A stretch of 24,414 nucleotides of DNA from Blattamonas nauphoetae (GCA_033064195.1 JARBJD010000679.1:1-24414), one strand, 5' to 3'; shown: positions 1 through 8,829, numbered from the stretch's first letter. A program made the numbers and translations. Notes: generated by a model not told the origin, from the letters alone.

Positions 1-300
1 GGAGTGACATCAGTGCATGAATGTCGATGGAGCTGGTGTGTGATTTCCACACCAATCCGCAGTCAATCCCTGACCAAACATCCACACATATCAAAATGGA
101 CAATCCAACCAAAAAGAAGAAGATGAGGGTGTGTGTCGAGAGTGGTGGAGAGTGTTGGGGTCAGTCACACATCAGATCGAGAATCCTTCGTGATTGGTCA
201 ATCACTCTTCAAATCAAAGAGAGCGAGAGGGGTGTTGGAAATCGGGAGAAATGTGGAATAGAGACGGGAGATGGTTGAGCGAGGAGAGCTAAGCGTGTGG
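1..300. repeat. 3' flank of ARM-like copy 1, duplicated at 3140-3445
   Basis: This stretch and 3140-3445 share a collinear series of words: GGAGTGACATC near the start, GTCGATGGAGCTGGTG, CACCAATCCGC, CATCCACACA, ACAATCCAACCAA, CACATCAGATCGAGAATCC, GTGATTGGTCA and CGGGAGATGGTTGAG. Each copy lies just past the 3' end of an ARM-like gene on the minus strand, so the duplicated unit includes gene and flank. I see no convincing gene in it; short frames here are not shared between the copies. Confidence 0.85.
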
Positions 301-342
301 TTCGGTCTCGAAATGTTCGCATGTTCCAACCTGCTTCGATAA

Positions 343-1410
343 TCATTTCGGAAGGTTCACGCCCAGCTGGTTGTTCAATTGGATCGAGTGGGCAACTACA
401 AACCCTTCGAAGGATCCGTTTCGATCGTTTTGCAGCTGTTCCGCCATCACATCTTCGATGCCCTCCATTCTCAACATTCGATGAATAGTCCTCCACAGTT
501 GTCGCACTTCTCCTCTTTTTTGGTTCCATTCTTGCTGGATACTGTTCATGTGCAACAGAAACCAATTGATTGAGCCTTCTTTTTCGAAGAATGTGAGACA
601 GCTCGGAATCATGAGAATGATTGGCATAAGAAGAACACATTCCATTGTCGGTTCAAAATATGGACATATTTGGAGGAGTTTGGCGAGGAGTGTCAGTAAA
701 TACCTGGATTGCTCACCATCGATGATCGATTTGCGGTTCACGCACAAATGGGAAATGTACTTCTCTGAAGGTACAATAACTTGCCTGAAAACAGTCTCAT
801 GAACAGCTTGTTGTTCATTGAGATCTTCAATTCCGCCTTGTCCGAGACCATATGGAGTTGAGAGCCAGAGAGAGTCAAGGATGATTATCATGACGTTGTT
901 GTGGATATCGACTGCATTGTCAAAGGAATGACACAGTACATTTAGAGATGCGATGAGTTGATGGATCAGATCCGCTTTTACAAGGCTAAGATGGACATTT
1001 GGTGAAATGTAGCTGATCAGACGAAGGAGCATCTTCATTGCTGCTGTGGAAATGACCTGGCTGGCTGAAGAAAGGAGTATCCCAATGGACTGGATGAATT
1101 CTGTCAATGAATCATCAGAGAACGACGCAAGGCTGTGGAGGAAAGCACCTGCTGATTCTCGATCATCTGGAACCACAGATTCGAGGAATTCAACTGCTTT
1201 TGTTTCAAGATAGATATCAGGTGCAGGTTTGAATTTCACAGTGGCAACAAGAGACTGAAATATGTCGGTTGTTTCATCTTCAGATTCATGCATTTCTTTG
1301 CTCCAATTCAGGAAACGAGAACAGTCTGGAGAATGTGAAAAGTAGAATGAAGAGATACCATCGCAAGAAGAATCAGTGGATGATGGTATGTTCGTGTCTA
1401 AAGCAGTCAT
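343..1410 (-). CDS. ARM/HEAT-like lineage-specific protein, copy 1 (intact)
   Basis: An uninterrupted 355-residue frame from ATG (1408-1410) to TGA (343-345). The frame is open about 29 codons further upstream but has no ATG there, and a start at MTALDTNIPSS suits the family. Landmarks in order: HSPDCSRFLNWSKEM (about residue 25), SLVATVKFKPA (~55), LVKADLIHQLIASLN (~140), EQQAVHETVFRQVIVPSEKYISHLC (~195-220), ICPYFEPTMECVLLMP (~255), SIQQEWNQKRGEVRQLW (~290), RMLRMEGIED (~310) and a C-terminal GVNLPK. I recognise this as an expanded oxymonad family with no assigned function; ARM/HEAT-like helical repeats are an inference from the alternating Leu/Ile/Val pattern. There is no signal peptide or membrane helix, so it is probably cytosolic or nuclear. 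It is the only undamaged copy in the window and the reference for reading the others. Confidence 0.85.
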   Translation of the reverse strand: MTALDTNIPSSTDSSCDGISSFYFSHSPDCSRFLNWSKEMHESEDETTDIFQSLVATVKFKPAPDIYLETKAVEFLESVVPDDRESAGAFLHSLASFSDDSLTEFIQSIGILLSSASQVISTAAMKMLLRLISYISPNVHLSLVKADLIHQLIASLNVLCHSFDNAVDIHNNVMIIILDSLWLSTPYGLGQGGIEDLNEQQAVHETVFRQVIVPSEKYISHLCVNRKSIIDGEQSRYLLTLLAKLLQICPYFEPTMECVLLMPIILMIPSCLTFFEKEGSINWFLLHMNSIQQEWNQKRGEVRQLWRTIHRMLRMEGIEDVMAEQLQNDRNGSFEGFVVAHSIQLNNQLGVNLPK

Positions 1411-1623
1411 TCTTTCAGATTTCGAGAAATGACACTTGTTATGGGTTAGAGAAACAGTTGAAAGAAAGAGATCGAATTGAAATTGATGAGAAATCAAGAC
1501 AAATCAACACATAATTTGGACTGGCCGTTGTTTCAAGTTGAGCAAACATCCAACACATTCAACAAAAGCGGTTGATCTTGATCCAAATCAGCAACGAAAC
1601 AAGTATGTTCCCGATGTTTCTGT

Positions 1624-2022
1624 TCAGCACAATCCTCTCCCCTTGCGGTCGGCCGCGAATACAAGCTCCCTTGCCTGGAAGAATGCTGTCCATCCAATGA
1701 ACTCAACCATCTTCTCAATCTGAGCCTCCAACCACTCGTCCACAACCGTTCCGTCTCGCTGCGAGGTCAGTGTGATCTCTGGCACGTTCGTCAGAGGGAA
1801 CCATGTCATGGATTGTGTGATCGTTCGCATTGTCTTTGGTGACGCTGTCCGCCAATCGTCCACCACAAGTCCAGACTGCTCTGCGATCGACAAACCGATT
1901 GAAGCCATCATCTTTGCTCCGCTTCCAATTTCCGGACTTTTCGAGACAGTTCCGGACAGAACAAACAGCCAGTGGAGAGTTTGGTGTGGGTTGGCCAAGA
2001 TTCTTCGAGCAGCGTGAAACAT
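1624..2022 (-). CDS. Hypothetical minus-strand ORF upstream of ARM-like copy 1
   Basis: A 132-residue frame from ATG (2020-2022) to a stop at 1624. The composition is protein-like (residues ~55-110 contain AEQSGLVVDDWRTAS and WFPLTNVPEITLTS), but I do not recognise it and see no domain. It lies 214 bp upstream of the ARM-like copy 1 start, on the same strand. Two other frames are also open here, so coding is uncertain; it may be a remnant of a longer broken gene reaching towards 2400. Confidence 0.25.
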   Translation of the reverse strand: MFHAARRILANPHQTLHWLFVLSGTVSKSPEIGSGAKMMASIGLSIAEQSGLVVDDWRTASPKTMRTITQSMTWFPLTNVPEITLTSQRDGTVVDEWLEAQIEKMVEFIGWTAFFQARELVFAADRKGRGLC

Positions 2023-2039
2023 CCAAATTGAGACTGAGC

Positions 2040-2760
2040 CTTCGTGTCTGTCGTTTCAGCTGACTTTTGCGTTTGTTTCTTTGGTGATGACTCCGACTTG
2101 CGTGAACTGTCGCGAGATTCCTGTTGTTGGTGCTTTGCGTGTCACATCACCTCAACACCATCACCAATCCTCGTGGAACGGCACACCAATTGCGAACGAG
2201 CATGGTGCAGAATTCTGAATCAATAATCGTGCCTGGTTCATTTGATTATTCGTGTTCAGTTTCAACGAGGCTCGCTGTCATCTTCAGCAGGCAATGCAGA
2301 TGTGCTCGTTCTTGTTCTGCGTGTCAATCCATGCCAATCAGCTTGAGTCGAGAAGCGACAAGAATTCCTTCACACTGACTGATCACAACACAGAAGACGA
2401 AGAGCGAAGTGTTGAATGATGTGGTTGGAGGCGAGGCTGGGTTCCATTCTCTGATCGGTCCATCAAGATCGACTGACAGTTAATCTTCCTTGCTTCCAAC
2501 ATTGTGGCCGGTCATGAAGTGATGTGATTGTTGAGTGATCGAGTCGGGTCAGAACGACAGAAAGGAGACGAAAGGAGAAGCGTCTCCATCTCGATTCTTT
2601 TGTGTCAATCGGGTTGGGATCTCTGTGATGTCGTCCGTTCACCTCGTGCTTTCCTTCTTCTTCTCGTCGCAGGAGGCTTGCTCAGTCACAAGCACCACAC
2701 ACATCACTTCCCCCAAACTGTGTGTGAGTGTGCTGCTTCTGCGATACGCCTTGTCCGGTC
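2040..2760. other. Gene-poor spacer with a possible decayed minus-strand coding remnant
   Basis: No intact gene is visible. On the minus strand between about 2400 and 2060 one frame reads with protein-like composition (pieces such as KMTASLVETEHE and GTIIDSEFCTMLVRNW) but contains at least two stops, so it may be a remnant continuing from the frame at 1624-2022. From 2400 to 2760 I see nothing I can support. Confidence 0.35.
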
Positions 2761-2764
2761 ACTT

Positions 2765-3130
2765 TCAGAACCATCTCTTTCTGTCCCAGTGTCTGGCATG
2801 GCTGGGAGGGTGACGAGAGGAGACACTGTTCGAGAAAGCGACGATGTTGGGACAAATCAGGAAAGTGGACAGAATCAGACGAGACGAGGAGGTGCATATG
2901 CGGGCTTCGGTGTGTGTTGACTTCGAAGCAGTGAGTCTCAGCTCACGCCACAGCGAGTGTGGTGAGGGGGGAGCGGAGGCGAGTGGGAGGGTGTGGGTGG
3001 TGACGGGGCAGGGCTCGAGAATGGCCATATATGGTGATGTGCTGGTGTGTGTCGGGATGAAGAAAGTGAATGGCTTGGAAGCATCTGCAGATGTTCGAGG
3101 GCGATGAGGAGAATGGACTTAATTTGAGAT
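2765..3130. repeat. 5' flank of tandem unit 1, similar to 6395-6660
   Basis: The segment resembles 6395-6660 in order: a TTCGAGAAAGCGACGA / GAGAAAGCGAACGAGGAAG stretch, GCGGGC followed by TGTG and CTTCGAAG, GAGTGNGGTGAGGGG, and GGNGTGGGTGGNGACGG followed by CGAGAA. Both lie upstream of an ARM-like copy in the same orientation, so this is the outer edge of the duplicated unit. No gene is supported inside it. Confidence 0.65.
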
Positions 3131-3139
3131 CGGGTGGAA

Positions 3140-3445
3140 GGGAGTGACATCGATGTGTGAACGTCGATGGAGCTGGTGAGTGGATTCCCTCACCAATCCG
3201 CCCTGCTAATCGCCAGAGCGACCATCCACACACAAATCAAAAGTCACAATCCAACCAAGAAAAAGAAGATCAGAGTCTGTATAGTTTGCTGGAGAGTGTA
3301 GGGGTCAGTCGCACATCAGATCGAGAATCCATCGTGATTGGTCAGTCACTCTTCAAATCTTGAGAGCGAGAGAGGGGTGTTGAAATCGAGAGAGAACGAG
3401 GAAGAGGGGCGGGAGATGGTTGAGTGAGGAGAGCGAAGGGTGTTG
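3140..3445. repeat. 3' flank of ARM-like copy 2, duplicate of 1-300
   Basis: Direct-orientation partner of 1-300, diverged by substitutions and short indels but collinear throughout. It abuts the 5' flank of unit 1 at about 3135, which sets the junction between the two tandem units. Confidence 0.85.
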
Positions 3446-3723
3446 TTCTGTTCGACTCTGTGCTGGTTCTTGACTTGGTTCATTCCTCTTCTGGAAGGTT
3501 CATTCCCCGTTCGTGAGTTCTGTTTCGAAGAGGGACATTTGGTCACCTGCCAGCACCGACAAAGATCGCACACAAACAGTGTTTGTTGTCCAAAAGAAGC
3601 CACAAACAGTTCGAAACGCTCGTTCGTTCCTGGAGGTTTCGACCAAGGTTTTGGGACGTTCATGCCCAGCCAGTTGTTCCATTCAATCGATTCGGCAACA
3701 AGCCATCTTCCAACAATAACCCA

Positions 3724-3815
3724 GAAAACGATGGACTACCTCTAGCAAAAACGGACTGCCCCTAGCCCAAAAAACGGACTGCCTCTAGTCATAACGCGGA
3801 CTGCGCGTTGCATTA
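3724..3815. repeat. Short tandem repeat (~22-24 bp unit, ~4 degenerate copies) inside ARM-like copy 2
   Basis: Successive copies of an AAAACGGACTGCCTCTAGYC-like unit: ACGATGGACTACCTCTAGC, ACGGACTGCCCCTAGCCC, ACGGACTGCCTCTAGTCAT, then a worn ACGCGGACTGCGCGTTGCAT. Copies are about 22-24 bp apart. The block sits between RMLRMEGIED and the C-terminal tail, where intact copy 1 has only a short ordinary coding stretch. It brings a stop right after IEDG. Confidence 0.8.
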
Positions 3816-4100
3816 CCCATCTTCAATGCCCTCCATTCTCAACATCCGCTGCATAGTCTTCCACATTCGTCGCACCTCGCCCATTGTTTTGTTCCAGTCC
3901 CGCTGGGTATTGTTCATGTGCAACAGAAAAGCCCAGATTGCGTAATCATCCTCGAAGATTGCGAGACAACTTGGGATCGTGAGAATGACTGGCATATGAA
4001 GAATAATTTCCATTGTCGGTTCATAATATGGACATATTCGGAGGAGAAAGGCGAGAGGTGTCAGAAAATTCCAGGATTTCTCTCCATCGAGGATCGAAAA

Positions 4101-4960
4101 TGTCCCAATAATTTTGAAAAGAGCCAAAACACTATGGATGGTTTCACTTTTTTTATTTTTCTCCAAATTCTTAAAATCACTCAAATATGATGGAAAAGGG
4201 GTTTGTTTCGAAATTGAGCTTCGATCGTGACGAGAAACGACACTTTTTTGAAACGCCAATTGAACACATTTATTGTTTCAAAAACAGATGAGAGAAGATC
4301 ATGAGGTGAGACAATGTGAAAAAAGAAGGTTCTACAATGGAGAGTACGGATAAGATGTATTGTGAAGAAATAGAGGCAAAATACTCAATAGTCTCGAAAA
4401 TGCTCTATTGCACTTGAATTATCAGTTGAAATTAGATTTCTGCATGAACCCAGGAGTACAAGTATTTTTCTTGAATTGGACACATGTTTGCACCCATCTG
4501 GCAGGATCATCATCGATCGTGTCCTGAACACTCCTTTCCTTTGTCTATCTGAAATTATGAGAGATAATTGAGAACAAACAGGTTTTATATGTCTGTTTGA
4601 CACTGGTGAAGAGACATTGGGACATCATTATCTTAATCTCCAAGAGTAACCGTCATGGAAAAGAGAATCCGCTTTCAGGTGCTACGAGTTTCAAAGAAAG
4701 TGAAAAGAGCACACCCGATCTTCACACATGTGACTTGATGTACATCGATCTGAGTGGAACGCAGTTTATCAAAGGTGGAGCAGTGAGGTCACAATGAAGG
4801 TTGGAGAGTCAGTGCTTGAAAAGAGGATGTGTAGAAACGAAGTTTTGAGAGAAGATATCCGTGGAGATTGAGGACTTTAATCTGTTCCTGGAACAAGAAT
4901 AGACAGAATTTGATAGAAAGACCAGTGAAACGGATGGATTCTTTCAAAATTATTGGGACA
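4101..4960. mobile_element. 860-bp non-autonomous TIR element inserted in ARM-like copy 2
   Basis: The ends are perfect 19-bp inverted repeats, TGTCCCAATAATTTTGAAA at 4101-4119 and its complement at 4942-4960. Comparison with copies 1 and 3 gives the empty site GATCGAAAATCG; the left flank keeps all four A and the right flank starts with AA, implying a 2-bp AA target duplication. The interior is more AT-rich than the host gene and has only short frames (such as 4385-4603 minus and 4597-4797 plus) that I cannot match to a transposase. The TIR sequence and 2-bp duplication suggest a Tc1/mariner-like miniature derivative, but the expected TA is absent, so the family is a guess. Confidence 0.85.
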
Positions 4961-5659
4961 AATCGGCTCATGCACAAATGGCAAATATACTTCTCGGATG
5001 GCGCCAGAACTTGCTGAAGAACTGTCTCGTGAACAGCTTGTTGTTCAGTGTCATCTTCAATGCCAAGGCGTGTGAGATCAGTCGGAGATGAGAGGCAGAG
5101 AGAGTAGGCGATGATTGAAAGAAGACAGGTGTTGATATCGACTGCTTCTGTGAAAGAAAGAGACTGTGGATTGAGAGATGTGAGGAGTTGAGGGATCAGA
5201 TCAGCTTTGACAATGGCAAGGCGTAATTTTGGAGAACTGTTCCCGAACAGAAAATTGAGCATCTCTACTGTAGCAGCGGTGATGGGTTGACTGGCTGAAG
5301 AAATGAGCGCCATCATGGGCTGTATGAAGTCTGTCAAATATTCTTCAGAACTCGAGGCAAAGTGACTGAGAAAACCATCTGCGGAATGTCGAATCAGTGG
5401 ATGGACAGATTGTAGAAATTCCACGGCTTTAGCCTCCAGAGAGTCATTCAATGCAGACTGGAACTTCACAGTGGCAACGAGAGACCGAAGGACAACGACC
5501 TTTTTGGGTTCAGATTCATTGCGATTGGACTGCCAATTAAGGAAAGGTGAACAATCTGGAGAATGTGAAAAGAAGTGGGAAGAGATACCAGGGCAAGGAA
5601 AATCAGTGGAGGAGGATATCTTCGAGTCACCAGCACCCATTCCTTCCGGTTTCACAGAT

Positions 5660-6390
5660 GGATCACTCGTTATGGGTCAGATGAGATGAGGAAGCGCTGA
5701 TATTGAAATGAAAATCATGTCCAAAAAGGAAGAACAAAAACCAATCAACGATATTTCAGACTATTCATGAATGAAGAGGGAGCGGTGGAATGAGACTGAA
5801 AGAAAGATTGGAACACCCAATCGAAGAACAAGGAATGAACAAGAGAGGCAATAAATGCAGACAGAAGAAGAGAGGCAGGTGGAAAGATTCGTCATTTCTC
5901 AGAGTCTTTTGATTCTTCCTCTTCACAGCTCTGGCGGGATGTCCGTTTTGGGTGACGAATTGTGGAGCGAGCGAGAGTGTGCACAACAATCATTGGAATG
6001 TGCAGTCTTCCGGTCGAGTTGAAGAGTCAATTTGGACATCCGATCGATGCGAGACAGACACTCATCTTCGCCACTCATCACCTCCCTCCCCAATTGTGAA
6101 GGAGGAGCGATGGCGGGACGAGGAGGACAGACAGGACAGATGCCACAGTCGAACGTGTGAGCACCGATCCGCTTGGAAACACGAACAGTCCCTTCTGCTC
6201 TCCAAAATCATGTCCTCACTTTCCACCCCACACATCCAACCAACAAACCGTCGAATGCACTTCCGTCCAACACACGCAGAGATCACAGAGAATGTCACAG
6301 CCACATCAACAGTCATCGCATACCGAGTCAGGAACATGATGCATTCCAACCCATCCATGTCGGTTGTGTTCGTTCTCCACCACTTTCAGT
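5660..6390. other. 5' flank of ARM-like copy 2, no gene seen
   Basis: No convincing gene. The proximal part (about 5700-5880) resembles 21590-21720, upstream of another ARM-like fragment (shared ATTCATGAATGAAGA, a run of GGAGNGG words, and GAAAGA), so it probably carries the common promoter-proximal flank of the family. I cannot define a promoter motif. Confidence 0.4.
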
Positions 6391-6394
6391 CTCA

Positions 6395-6660
6395 CTCAGA
6401 CATTCCACATTCTTCGTCCTTTGTTCTCTCGCAGTCCAGTTTGGAGATATGTTTTGTGTGACGAAGGAAGTGAGGAGGGAATGGCGAAGAACTCAACCAA
6501 GAGTCAGAGAAAGCGAACGAGGAAGATAGTCCAGGCGGGCATTGTTTGTGCTTCGAAGGAGCAGATATCTGCACGCTTCACAACGAGTGAGGTGAGGGGA
6601 GAGGTAGAGTGGAGGGTGATGGCGTGGGTGGCGACGGAGCGGGGATCGAGAACTGTCATG
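6395..6660. repeat. 5' flank of tandem unit 2, partner of 2765-3130
   Basis: Collinear with 2765-3130: GAGAAAGCGAACGAGGAAG, GGCGGGCATTGTTTGTG, CTTCGAAGGAG, GAGTGAGGTGAGGGG, GTGGGTGGCGACGG and GATCGAGAA. It marks the distal end of the second tandem unit, just before the Mutator-like insertion. Confidence 0.6.
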
Positions 6661-6719
6661 AATTGAACGAGGGCATCTTCCGATCCTTCACAATCACCTC
6701 TTCCATCAACAAACGACCA

Positions 6720-6728
6720 CAGTCATCC
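6720..6728. repeat. 9-bp target-site duplication, left copy
   Basis: CAGTCATCC directly precedes GGG, the first bases of the left TIR. The same nine bases follow the right TIR at 8485-8493. Confidence 0.85.
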
Positions 6729-6963
6729 GGGAACGACTATATCTCATCAAGCATTCCATCTATATCTCATCAAGTTTTGATCAGACTTTTACTCTGTCCC
6801 TTAATAGTCTTTTCTCAGAGAAGGAAGAATCGATTTTCCATCTCTAACACATCATTCCTATCTTCATCTCTCTGTAATTCTCTCTTTTGTCACTATTTTT
6901 TGTAGAATAAACTCACTTCTGTTGTTTCAAACAAACTACGTTGATCGAGCCATTGATTGTTTC
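6729..6963. repeat. Left terminal inverted repeat of the MULE
   Basis: About 235 bp, the inverted partner of 8251-8484. It contains a small internal direct repeat, TATATCTCATCAAG, twice near the outer end (6738 and about 6760). Confidence 0.85.
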
Positions 6964-7222
6964 TTACAACATCGAGATTCAGTATCAGTGGACTTCTATC
7001 AGCTCGATTTGGTTGATCGGATCAACCAGCTTCTCCTCCACTTCGTTCTATCTCGGTTAATCCTTCGTGTCGCGAACTCTCCTCTTCTTCGGCGAAGATG
7101 TTTGTGTCGGCGGGAGTGATGTTTGCGATGCGACGAGCGAGGTTGGCGGAAGACGAGTGATGAGTGTCCAAAGCGAGAAGCGAGAAACAAGGTCGAGGAT
7201 GGAGGGAGGAAGTGGAGATCCT

Positions 7223-7774
7223 TCAGCTGGGGCAGCTGGTTGTTTGATTGGGGAAGGCTGAGGAAGGCGGATCTTGCCCTTGTTTCGCTTGATTCGCTCC
7301 TAAATCGTCGTCGACGAGGGCGATCTTCATTTCAAACATTTCTTTGCTTCGCTGCTTTAGAATCAGCAGTGACCGGACAACATTCATCCCAACACACGAC
7401 GAGAACTGTGTCATAGCTGTCTTCGCGTCTGGTCGGTAGGAGTCGGCGATGAGCGAGACGGAAGAACACGAGGGGACAGTGCGAGAGGTGCAGCCAAGGC
7501 CGACGATACAGTCGACGAGGATGGAGTGGGAGTGGTCTTTGATCCAATCGATGCTGCATTCGCCTTCAGTCTCCACAATTCCTTCTGAAGATTTGTTTTC
7601 TTTCTGCGTCTGGCTGTTCAGGAGTGACAGGACGAACGATTGCGACGAGAGAAGAAGGAGCAGTGACGAACGGATGAAATTCGAGATGAGTTGAGTGAGT
7701 GTGGGCAGCATCGGTCGCTGTCCATCCTGCGAGTGGAGAGGGTTCACACTCGCCTTCCTGTTCAGCGTGGACAT
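7223..7774 (-). CDS. Coding-like frame inside the MULE, distal part
   Basis: A 183-residue frame from ATG (7772-7774) to a stop at 7223. It includes PTLTQLISNFIRSSLLLLL, WIKDHSHSILVDCIVGLGC and GMNVVRSLLILKQRSKEMF, a helical, leucine-rich pattern. It overlaps the end of the frame at 7566-8144 in another register, and the more protein-like stretch shifts from one frame to the other near 7700. The two are therefore probably one reading frame with a single slip. I do not recognise the family; the alternating hydrophobic helices fit host helical-repeat proteins. Its place between the TIRs makes it likely captured cargo. Confidence 0.4.
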   Translation of the reverse strand: MSTLNRKASVNPLHSQDGQRPMLPTLTQLISNFIRSSLLLLLSSQSFVLSLLNSQTQKENKSSEGIVETEGECSIDWIKDHSHSILVDCIVGLGCTSRTVPSCSSVSLIADSYRPDAKTAMTQFSSCVGMNVVRSLLILKQRSKEMFEMKIALVDDDLGANQAKQGQDPPSSAFPNQTTSCPS

Positions 7775-8144
7775 TCTTGTGGAGGGAGAGATCTTTCACT
7801 TCGCCAGTCTGAGCAAGTTGGAGACCGTACACCCACAGGACGTCGTAAAGGTGGCTAGCCCTCATTTTGAGGAGGAATACTGACAAATGTCCTGTCAAAC
7901 ATGGATTGGATTCGTGAAATGATGGAAGAACGTCACTTTCCGACGACGGCGAGGTGATTGCGGTTTTTTGTCTTCGCTTTAGCTGTTGAAGCATGTCAGC
8001 CAGCGTTGCTGATAAGAAATGATGTAGTCTGTCGATGTTTTCAATCGAGAATACCTCCACCAAGTCGACCAGAAGAAACATCAAGAAAAATGGTACAACT
8101 CTGCCTGGTAGGCCAAAAAGCGGCAACAAACCATCCCAATACAT
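7566..8144 (-). CDS. Coding-like frame inside the MULE, proximal part
   Basis: A 192-residue frame from ATG (8142-8144) to a stop at 7566. Residues ~15-45 are hydrophobic (PFFLMFLLVDLVEVF), followed by FSIENIDRLHHFLSATLADMLQQLKR and, near residues 85-110, GHLSVFLLKMRASHLYDVLWVYG. No transposase signature such as a DDE core or zinc finger is visible. The last ~60 residues (after EQEGECE) look out of frame, where 7223-7774 takes over. The function is unknown; it is either captured host sequence or an unfamiliar element protein. Confidence 0.4.
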   Translation of the reverse strand: MYWDGLLPLFGLPGRVVPFFLMFLLVDLVEVFSIENIDRLHHFLSATLADMLQQLKRRQKTAITSPSSESDVLPSFHESNPCLTGHLSVFLLKMRASHLYDVLWVYGLQLAQTGEVKDLSLHKNVHAEQEGECEPSPLAGWTATDAAHTHSTHLEFHPFVTAPSSLVAIVRPVTPEQPDAERKQIFRRNCGD

Positions 8145-8250
8145 TTACATACAAACATTGACTGATGTAGATGAACGTACATGGAAATAGTCGATAAACT
8201 GCGAGATAACGAAGATGAGTCCCCTGTTTCTGATTCTCTACAAGAGAAAA

Positions 8251-8484
8251 AAACAATCAATGGCTCGATCAACGGAGTTTGTTTGAAACGACAGAAGTGA
8301 GTTTATTCTACATAAAATGGTGAAAAAAGAGAGAGCTACAGTGAGATGAAGAAAAGAATGACATGTTGAGTCTGAATTCGAGTGAATTCTGAAACTGAAA
8401 AAAGACTATTAAGGGAAAGAGAAAACCCTTGATCAAAACTTGATGAGATATAGATGGAATGCTTGATGAGATATAGTCGGCCCC
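8251..8484. repeat. Right terminal inverted repeat of the MULE
   Basis: Complement of 6729-6963 with scattered substitutions and short indels; the outer ~50 bp are the best conserved. Confidence 0.85.
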
Positions 8485-8493
8485 CAGTCATCC
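8485..8493. repeat. 9-bp target-site duplication, right copy
   Basis: CAGTCATCC follows the right TIR and is identical to 6720-6728. Confidence 0.85.
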
Positions 8494-8508
8494 ACGTCAC
8501 CAAGCTTG

Positions 8509-8829
8509 TCAGACAGCCATTTCGTCACGGCTGGTCTCGACGTGTTTCTCCTGAAGACGTTCAGGACAGTGTTGGGTGATGTGAAGGAGGGAGAGCATTG
8601 TTGAGTGTGTGACGCTCTGATTGGCAGAGAGAATGAGCACCTCGACGGACGGGATGGAGTCTGTCGAAGATCCACCTGGGAACGATTCAAGGCGACTGAG
8701 AAGAGAGTCGGTCGCAGAGGGATTCCCTGAAACAAGAGAACGATGAAACAGATCGGCTTTGGCGACAGTGCGAGTGGTCAGCGAGACCGAACTCAAACCA
8801 TCCCATTTCAGAAGTCTTCCGCTTCCCAC
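8509..8829 (-). pseudogene. Degenerate ARM-like fragment next to the MULE
   Basis: A minus-strand frame reading KADLFHRSLVSGNPSATDSL, then RLESFPGGSSTDSIPSVEVL, ILSANQSVTHSTMLSLLHI. The order of (S/D)-A-x-x-LxSx-FxSxS-x-(T/S)D-xIxS-x-x-xLxSA(S/N)Q-x-(I/V)-x-x-(S/A)-T resembles the early-middle part of the ARM-like proteins (compare SAGAFLHSLASFSDDSLTEF in copy 1). It is more diverged than the other copies and may belong to a sister subfamily. A frame change towards 8500 gives TKWLSDKLGDVDDWGP just before the MULE. The start is not preserved. Confidence 0.4.

Larger units (their letters stand above)
3640..5640 (-). pseudogene. ARM-like protein copy 2, split by an insertion and a tandem repeat
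   Basis: The N-terminal two thirds run from ATG (5638-5640, MGAGDSK) to about 4961: HSPDCSPFLNW, LRSLVATVKFQSA, KADLIPQLLTSLNPQSLSF, EQQAVHETVLQQV and SEKYICHLCMSR. Coding is then broken by an 860-bp element (4101-4960) and resumes at 4100 with FSILDGEKSWNF, FLLRICPYYEPTMEIILHMP, QRDWNKTMGEVRRMWKTMQ and RMLRMEGIEDG, stopping at 3813. The last part of the family C-terminus (VAESIEWNNWLGMNVPK) lies beyond a repeat block at about 3640-3720. Joining 4961 to 4100 restores the RFSI(I/L)DG motif of the other copies, so the gene was whole before insertion. Without splicing, the 5' part reads into the element and ends at 4789, adding about 57 unrelated residues. Confidence 0.8.
6729..8484. mobile_element. 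Mutator-like element (MULE) with long TIRs and coding-like cargo
   Basis: A 1756-bp element bounded by TIRs of about 235 bp, 6729-6963 and 8251-8484. The left end reads GGGAACGACTATATCTCATC and the complement of the right end GGGGCCGACTATATCTCATC. Inside the TIRs the two arms share CAAGCATTCCATCTATATC, CCCTTAATAGTCTTTT, GTAGAATAAACTCACTTCTG and GATCGAGCCATTGATTG. It is flanked by the 9-bp direct repeat CAGTCATCC. Long TIRs starting with G plus a 9-bp duplication are the hallmark of Mutator-like elements. The interior (6964-8250) has no transposase I can recognise but has long minus-strand frames, so it is non-autonomous and resembles a Pack-MULE. The arms have drifted apart, so the insertion is not very recent. 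Confidence 0.85.

Noticed and set aside
4385-4797. Short frames inside the 860-bp TIR element as element genes
   Set aside because: 65-72 residues, non-ATG start for one, no recognisable domain.
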